Assembly (NCBI GenBank): GCA_958353395.1 | Contig: CATWSG010000025.1 | Coordinates: forward strand, 1 to 35,958 | Direction: 5' to 3' | DNA from: an uncultured Collinsella sp. | GTDB taxonomy: Bacteria; Actinomycetota; Coriobacteriia; Coriobacteriales; Coriobacteriaceae | DNA length: 35,958 nt | In this document: one piece after another, positions 31,956 through 35,958 of the stretch | Position numbering within the stretch: the first letter of the stretch is position 1 | Layout: each line of letters begins with the position of its first letter | Made by a program: the position numbers and the translations under genes | The notes under the pieces: model-generated | Told to the model about the DNA's origin: nothing | Databases searched by the model: none | What the model saw: the letters and a program-made list of their open reading frames with translations, nothing else

Positions 31956-32942
31956 ATGGCGTTGAGCAAGGCATCATGCACCGGTCGCGGATTGATTCCG
32001 GCAATTGGTGGACATGTGCACCGCATGTTCGATGAGGGTGAAGACGACCTGTTTTCGCTAAGCCTTGACGACGTGATGGATGATCGCCCGTGGACCGCCG
32101 ACGAACTCATGGGCGGCGGGGCTCGCCCGTCAAGCCCCGATCCCACACTTGCGCCTAAGCCCGCATCTGCGCCGACTCCTGCGCAGTCGCCTGTTTCGAC
32201 GCCCGCGCCTACGCCCGCACCCACTTCGGCGCCCACGCCCGCTCCCCGCCCCGCAAGCGACCCGTCCGAGACGGCGGCATTTCTCGCTGCAGCGACGCAG
32301 GGCAAATCGGCCGACAGCACCGTTATGTACAGCGCCCAGCAGTTGCCTGTTCCTGCGGCACGCAAGCCTCCGGTCGCAAGGCTCGATGAGCCCGTTGCCC
32401 ATCAGGTTGCCTACGATTCCTGGGCTGCAGCCGATCTGGATGAGACCTCTACCGGCATGCCGGCGCTCGACGTTCCAGTTAATCCGCTTTTTGCCGCCAA
32501 CACGAGCGCCGCGGACTATGAGGGCGGTGCGGCATATTCCGATTATTCCGATGGCTATGCTGGCACCAGTCGCATCGAGACCGAGGATTATGGCACCGCA
32601 CCGAGCGATTATCTCAACGATCCGTACGCTGCCACGCGTGCACCGGAATATGACCCGGAGGCCGCGTCCGCACCGGCGTACACCAAAAGCACGGGCGAAG
32701 AACGCTTCGCCGATTATTACGCCGAGGAAAAGGCACTGCGTTTCTCGGAATTTCCGCAGGCAGTCAAGATTGCCTTTCTCGCCATTGTCATTGCCCTGTT
32801 CGGCGTCATTGCGTTTGAGGGATTCCAGCTGTTCCGCGGCCCCACCCAAGCGGAGTCGGAGACCCAGCAAAAAGAGGACGATAACCAGTACCTGGACATC
32901 AACACCCTCAAGGGCGACCCCAACGACGGAGACGACGAGTAG
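31956..32942 (+). CDS. Hypothetical single-pass membrane protein with Pro/Ala-rich linker
   Basis: A 328-residue protein I do not recognise. Residues 1-50 include an acidic segment (FDEGEDDLFSLSLDDVMDD). Then comes a long Pro/Ala/Thr-rich linker with PAPTPAPTSAPTPAP, and a Tyr/Asp-rich stretch (YSDYSDGYAG). One hydrophobic segment at about residues 266-293 (VKIAFLAIVIALFGVIAFEG) is followed by a 35-residue acidic tail. There is no signal peptide, so the N-terminal part is probably cytoplasmic. AAAGGA precedes the ATG at 31956. It is downstream of the PAS-HTH regulator on the same strand, but a functional link is not evident. Confidence 0.75.
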   Translation: MALSKASCTGRGLIPAIGGHVHRMFDEGEDDLFSLSLDDVMDDRPWTADELMGGGARPSSPDPTLAPKPASAPTPAQSPVSTPAPTPAPTSAPTPAPRPASDPSETAAFLAAATQGKSADSTVMYSAQQLPVPAARKPPVARLDEPVAHQVAYDSWAAADLDETSTGMPALDVPVNPLFAANTSAADYEGGAAYSDYSDGYAGTSRIETEDYGTAPSDYLNDPYAATRAPEYDPEAASAPAYTKSTGEERFADYYAEEKALRFSEFPQAVKIAFLAIVIALFGVIAFEGFQLFRGPTQAESETQQKEDDNQYLDINTLKGDPNDGDDE

Positions 32943-33011
32943 CGAGAGCTGAAGGCGGCCGCAGGATCCCGCATCCAGCGCCGGCTTCTAAGTGCTGTTT
33001 TGTCATCCAGC

Positions 33012-33122
33012 TACACTTTTCCGGATAATTTGCCTATCGAATTTGACACTTTTCCGAAGTTTTAAGGTGCCTATTTCGACACTTTTCCGTACTTTTACAC
33101 GGCTGATTTCGACACTTTTCCG
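33012..33122. repeat. Four-copy array of a 12-bp motif with exact 33-bp period
   Basis: The motif GACACTTTTCCG begins at 33045, 33078 and 33111, and a variant with T for the first G at 33012. The interval is exactly 33 bp each time. The 21 bp between copies are not conserved except for a short ATTT(C) before the later copies. The array lies in a 428-bp gap (32943-33370) that otherwise holds only the tandem repeat at 33195. Confidence 0.9.
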
Positions 33123-33194
33123 GATGAAAGCCGAATAATCACTTGGGAAACCAACGCCATCCGCGCGTCATTTCGCAGATGGCGCTTGATTTCT

Positions 33195-33239
33195 GTCCGT
33201 ACACGTTGAGTCCGTACACGTTGAGTCCGTACACGTTGA
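33195..33239. repeat. Tandem repeat, three 15-bp units
   Basis: GTCCGTACACGTTGA is repeated three times without interruption, about 130 bp before the start of the 140-residue gene. No coding function is supported. Each unit contains the palindrome GTAC and the near-palindrome ACGT, so protein binding is possible. Confidence 0.92.
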
Positions 33240-33370
33240 TAGACTCCATCTTGCCCGCAAGGAGCGGGCGCGTTTTATCCAGAGTCGGGGTAGAGAGTTG
33301 GCTCCACGATCCCGACGCCAACCGGCCAAGAGGCACGGTGGCCCTGCCAACATCGATGAAAGGAGTCCGT

Positions 33371-33793
33371 ATGAACAATTTCTCTATGCGCGGTGAGCTC
33401 AACTTCCACAACCTGGTAGTCAAGCCAAAACGAATGCATCTTCTGGACGAGCCGAGCGGCTATGCCTCGGCCATGGTCAAGAGCAGCCTCTCCCACCAGA
33501 TGCGCTTTACGGTGGAGAAGCTCGAGGAAGAGCTTTGCGCCGCCGGCAATCCGCACGTGCTGCAGATCAAGCTGCTTGGAGACGACTCGCGCGAGCCGTC
33601 GAGTTGGAAGTTGTTTGCAGACGGCATGTGCGTCGCAGACGGCTCGGGTGACTTTGCCCGTGAGTGCTTCTACGAGGGAGCCGAGGTATTCCTGGGCCTG
33701 TGTCGCGATGCCGTCGAGACTGTCGAACTGCGCCAGTGGAGCCAGAGGGAGTATGAGCTGTTGAGTGCGGCCCGCGGGATTGCTATGGCGTAA
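33371..33793 (+). CDS. Hypothetical 140-residue protein
   Basis: A 140-residue protein of unknown function. It begins MNNFSMRGELNFHNLVVKPK and contains the acidic/Cys-containing DFARECFYEGAEVFLGLCRD. It ends with RQWSQREYELLSAARGIAMA. No membrane segment or known motif is seen; it is probably soluble, mixed alpha/beta. A strong GAAAGGAG precedes the ATG at 33371, which favours a real gene; an upstream in-frame start would read through the 15-bp tandem repeat and is rejected. The last about 60 codons are duplicated, in diverged form, at 35457-35641, and that conservation supports coding. It converges on abiEii. Confidence 0.75.
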   Translation: MNNFSMRGELNFHNLVVKPKRMHLLDEPSGYASAMVKSSLSHQMRFTVEKLEEELCAAGNPHVLQIKLLGDDSREPSSWKLFADGMCVADGSGDFARECFYEGAEVFLGLCRDAVETVELRQWSQREYELLSAARGIAMA

Positions 33794-33815
33794 GCGAGAG
33801 ATCTCAGCAGTGCCA

Positions 33816-34649
33816 CTAACGAGCAGAATCGATTTTTGCAATCAAGTCGTTCGCCCATGCCACGGCATCATCGACAGTCGGCAAAACGTTAAGTCCTTCC
33901 GCCTGGGAGAAATACAGTGAGTCCCAGCCCACTCCCCTCGAGATCATTGGAGGCCACTCCTGCTCCGCACGATACGCAAAGAGTCTGATACAGACCTCTC
34001 GAGTTTTTAGGTAATCAATTTCCCCGTTGGAAATTGCAATCTGGAGATCTATCAGATCATGGGCGCGCTCGCTGCCGGGGCTGCTCGCAGCATGAAGTTT
34101 CTGGGCAATCTGATGCTCGAGCCTCATGCACGGAACCGGCCCCGGTTCGGGAAACCCGAGACCTTTCAATATTGCCGCAGCTTCAGGCGAGGAAACCATA
34201 TCGGGATCGTCGGCGTCGCCGATTTCGTTATGACCGACCTCAAGCGGCAGCGTCATCCACGATTTACCATTGTAGGCAATCTTGATTTCGAACGGACGCA
34301 TGACGTAAGCAGTTGGAATTCCCTTCGGAGATGCGGGCTCCCTCGGAACAATGGCACCCGAGAATCCGTTCCAGCCCATAGTGAGCGAATCTTCAAGCTT
34401 CGTCATGTAATCGTTCAGTGAGGATGCCCTGGCGGTATCGAGGTCGCGCGAGAACCGCGTGGCATCCTTCCCAAAGCGAATCTTCAGGGCATTTCCACCC
34501 TTTGCGGCTCCATCGGGTAGCATTTGTCCAACAACAACGGCCGCAATGAGCCTTTTAACGCGGCCCGGTTCTTCGCCCAAATCAGTGCAGAGTCGGTCTA
34601 TCGCTATGTCAAGGTTACGTCTGCTGGTTGGCTTCTTGACTTCCTTCAC
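33816..34649 (-). CDS. abiEii: AbiEii/AbiGii family toxin (nucleotidyltransferase)
   Basis: A 277-residue toxin of a type IV toxin-antitoxin and abortive-infection system. AbiEii proteins are nucleotidyltransferases that stop growth, with GTP or tRNA modification reported for relatives. Motif I is KGGNALKIR at residues 50-58, and RFSRDLD at 65-71 holds the catalytic acidic pair. A later conserved segment is SERAHDLIDLQIAI. Its ATG overlaps the antitoxin stop by 4 nt (ATGA), giving coupled translation with the antitoxin made first. It is complete, with 22 bp to the converging hypothetical gene. Confidence 0.9.
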   Translation of the reverse strand: MKEVKKPTSRRNLDIAIDRLCTDLGEEPGRVKRLIAAVVVGQMLPDGAAKGGNALKIRFGKDATRFSRDLDTARASSLNDYMTKLEDSLTMGWNGFSGAIVPREPASPKGIPTAYVMRPFEIKIAYNGKSWMTLPLEVGHNEIGDADDPDMVSSPEAAAILKGLGFPEPGPVPCMRLEHQIAQKLHAASSPGSERAHDLIDLQIAISNGEIDYLKTREVCIRLFAYRAEQEWPPMISRGVGWDSLYFSQAEGLNVLPTVDDAVAWANDLIAKIDSAR

Positions 34650-35173
34650 GACAGCTCCTTCATCAGTCTCTCATGCTCATTGGAGGTAATAAGGCCCTCG
34701 GCTTGAGCGTGCTTGGTTGCCTCGATGAGGCGTTCGGTCATAACGGACCCCTTACAAGCCTCAATCGCATCGGCAACGCATTGAGAAGGGATTCCTTCAT
34801 AGAACGTCGTTTTCGCATTCTCTGGAGCGGGCACTGTTTTTACCCAAGCTGGCAGTTTGCGGCGAATACGCTTTGGTGTTGCCACGGTCACGGCACGAGG
34901 ATCAACAAGTGCAAGTGCGTGCATAGACAGCACTGATTCGCCCCACAGGAAACCCTCGTCACCAACAAGAGCCACTGCCTCCGCAAAGACGTCCCGGGGC
35001 GTCGGAACCCATTGGGTGAGCTTGTACACCCCATGTCCTCGGCGCATCAATTTCCCAGTGGCACACCATCGGCTCAGTTCTCCAGTGGTTACGCCAATCT
35101 CGCGTGCCTGCGCAGCAGTCACGATGCCGTAGCCATCTGCCGCCAGTTCGAATATTTCATCAAAGTGTTTCAT
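34646..35173 (-). CDS. abiEi: AbiEi family antitoxin
   Basis: A 175-residue antitoxin. The N-terminal winged helix (about residues 10-55) includes GIVTAAQAREIGVTTGELSR and MRRGHGVYKL. The C-terminal domain contains FLWGESVLSMHALALVDP, and near the end VADAIEACKGSVMTERLIEA. AbiEi proteins bind inverted repeats in their own promoter and repress the operon. Fittingly, a 12-bp-arm palindrome covers the start codon at 35173. No Shine-Dalgarno is visible, so the mRNA may be leaderless or weakly translated. Translationally coupled to abiEii. Confidence 0.88.
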   Translation of the reverse strand: MKHFDEIFELAADGYGIVTAAQAREIGVTTGELSRWCATGKLMRRGHGVYKLTQWVPTPRDVFAEAVALVGDEGFLWGESVLSMHALALVDPRAVTVATPKRIRRKLPAWVKTVPAPENAKTTFYEGIPSQCVADAIEACKGSVMTERLIEATKHAQAEGLITSNEHERLMKELS

Positions 35174-35209
35174 GTCAAAAGACTAACACTTTTGTATGTC
35201 TTTTGACAT
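35172..35209. promoter_or_regulatory. Inverted repeat over the abiEi start codon (predicted autoregulatory operator)
   Basis: ATGTCAAAAGAC (35172-35183) and GTCTTTTGACAT (35198-35209) are perfect 12-bp inverted arms, 14 bp apart. Each arm is itself of the form GTC-N4-GAC. The left arm includes the antitoxin start codon. Inverted repeats bound by AbiEi are known for AbiE systems. Confidence 0.75.
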
Positions 35210-35373
35210 AGACATGATCTTAATCAAGCATTACAGATCTATTTAAATTCGCATAGCATTGCAATCGCCCTCTCTGAATTCAAAGCCCGCGCCGACAGCA
35301 TGCGGAACTAAAAAGTACCGGCAAGAACGATATCGAATGAAATCGCTCCCGCTGGCATATATCTTACCATATA

Positions 35374-35391
35374 AACGAACACGTGTTCGTT
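35374..35391. promoter_or_regulatory. LexA-type SOS box
   Basis: AACGAACACGTGTTCGTT is an 18-bp perfect palindrome containing CGAAC-N4-GTTCG, the LexA box consensus of Gram-positive bacteria and actinobacteria. On the minus strand a TTGATG lies just before it and TTATAT just after it, so it may sit inside a promoter reading toward abiEi about 200 bp away. On the plus strand TATAAA adjoins it. The rest of 35210-35456 is AT-rich with no gene that I can support. Confidence 0.7.
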
Positions 35392-35456
35392 CTCATCAAT
35401 TATCGATTTATCACACGCCCGCTTTAGCCGCTGTCCGTGCGAATCGTCTAGCCGAT

Positions 35457-35641
35457 AGCTCTTCGCCGACAGCGCGTGCATCGCAAGCGACTCGGGCACC
35501 TTTGCCCGCGAGTGCTTCTGCGAGGGAGCCGAGGTGTTCCTGGACCTGTGCCGCGACGCCGCGCGCGCGGCCGAGCTGCGCCAGTGGAGCCAGAGGGAGT
35601 ACGAGCTGTTGAGTGCCACGCGTAGGATTGCGGGGGTGTAG
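35457..35641 (+). pseudogene. Truncated 3' copy of the 140-residue hypothetical gene
   Basis: A fragment matching the last about 60 codons of the gene at 33371-33793, including FAREC, EGAEVFL, LCRDA, and ELRQWSQREYELLSA, then a TAG stop. By eye 44 of 60 aligned residues are identical. Upstream the similarity stops at about 35457, and an in-frame TAG lies right there, so the 5' part is missing. It sits on the opposite side of the AbiE pair from the intact gene, and in the same orientation. Confidence 0.8.
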
Positions 35642-35695
35642 GCTGGAGCCCACCAGTATCGCCAATGGGAGGCATAGAACCGCTGGCCGGCTTCT

Positions 35696-35712
35696 TTGTA
35701 TGTCTTTTGACA
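35696..35712. repeat. Second copy of the AbiE operator half-site
   Basis: TTTGTATGTCTTTTGACA matches 35191-35208 exactly over 18 bases (this copy at 35695-35711 within a base), and the next bases (a.acatg) also agree. The partner arm is absent. No antitoxin gene adjoins it, so it is either a remnant of a duplicated AbiE promoter or a second site for the same protein. Confidence 0.65.
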
Positions 35713-35727
35713 CAAACATGGCTTACA

Positions 35728-35755
35728 TTGAAGAGAATGAAACTCTATCTATAAT
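35728..35755 (+). promoter_or_regulatory. Predicted promoter reading to the right end of the window
   Basis: TTGAAG (35728-35733) and TATAAT (35750-35755) are 16 bp apart, a strong match. It is just right of the operator-like copy at 35696-35712. No gene with a good ribosome site follows before the window ends; a short frame from 35718 is not convincing. Confidence 0.45.
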
Positions 35756-35910
35756 GCATGGCACCATAACCAACCCTTCCCTGAACACACTGCCTGCGAG
35801 GGGGTCCATACGAACGCGACCATGGACAGAATCGCGCACGACACTGTCTGAGCCGACATAGGCGAGGCCAGCATACGACGGTGTCGCAAGACAGGCCGTT
35901 AGCAAATCAG

Positions 35911-35933
35911 AACCACCCTTAAAAAGGGTGGTT
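35911..35933. other. Perfect hairpin near the right edge
   Basis: AACCACCCTT (35911-35920) and AAGGGTGGTT (35924-35933) form a 10-bp stem with a 3-nt loop, followed by TGCTCTT on the plus strand. It could terminate a transcript from the promoter at 35728, giving an RNA of roughly 170-180 nt, or belong to a gene beyond the edge. The rest of 35642-35958 holds no gene I can support. Confidence 0.5.
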
Positions 35934-35958
35934 TGCTCTTAGGGTATAACCCACGGGC

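Noticed and set aside
33012..33122. Possible CRISPR array
   Set aside because: The conserved unit is only about 12-16 bp and not a full repeat, spacing is 33 bp in total, and there are no cas genes.
33143..33370. N-terminal extension of the 140-residue protein to 216 residues
   Set aside because: It would translate the 15-bp tandem repeat, while a strong GAAAGGAG lies directly before the ATG at 33371.
35308..35715. 135-codon frame on the minus strand at the right end
   Set aside because: It is antisense to the truncated gene fragment, crosses the SOS box and shows no protein signature.

Overview
The window looks like chromosomal DNA of a high-GC gut actinobacterium of the class Coriobacteriia, most likely Collinsella or a close relative. 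This is inferred from gene content and codon use: a ribosomal protein/secY/adk/map/infA/rpoA operon with actinobacterial features, next to an anaerobic purine-catabolism cluster typical of gut anaerobes. I could not run a database search to confirm the genus.

Layout. (1) 1-4.6 kb, minus strand: a Cof-type HAD phosphatase, adenine deaminase (ade) and tyrosyl-tRNA synthetase (tyrS), with dispersed GACTAGTC-containing repeats around the HAD gene. (2) 4.6-9 kb: a U32-family RNA-hydroxylase-like protein (minus) diverges from a class A penicillin-binding protein (plus) that ends in a strong terminator. (3) 9.1-11.8 kb, minus: argR, an orphan family-2 glycosyltransferase, and truA. (4) 11.85-21.6 kb, minus: an unbroken ribosomal protein run, rplE-rpsZ-rpsH-rplF-rplR-rpsE-rpmD-rplO-secY-adk-map-infA-rpmJ-rpsM-rpsK-rpsD-rpoA-rplQ, closed by a textbook terminator. 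It starts at rplE behind its own promoter-like sequence; rplN and rplX, the usual upstream neighbours, are not here.

(5) 21.9-31.8 kb: a purine/urate-breakdown and selenium-molybdenum hydroxylase accessory cluster. xdhC and yqeB (minus) diverge from yqeC (plus). Then come a hydantoinase, a MocA-like nucleotidyltransferase, ygeW, ygeY and ygeX (all minus), and a divergent YheO/DauR-type PAS-HTH regulator. XdhC, YqeB, YqeC and MocA-like proteins are expected to mature a molybdenum hydroxylase. The hydantoinase, YgeW, YgeY and YgeX would act on ring-opened nitrogenous intermediates and diaminopropionate. The hydroxylase itself (xdhD-like), ssnA and ygfK are not in the window. Two identical 15-bp palindromes between ygeX and the regulator are good operator candidates. 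A pair of near-identical 65-nt palindromes brackets xdhC-yqeB-yqeC.

(6) 31.9-36 kb, accessory: a proline/alanine-rich single-pass membrane protein, a 428-bp gap holding four copies of a 12-bp motif at exact 33-bp intervals, an unknown 140-residue protein, and an AbiEi/AbiEii type IV toxin-antitoxin pair. The pair is preceded by a palindrome over its start codon and a perfect LexA-type SOS box. A diverged 3' fragment of the 140-residue gene lies on the far side of the AbiE pair, followed by a second copy of the operator-like sequence. This suggests AbiE entered as a small island. No tRNA, rRNA or CRISPR array was seen.
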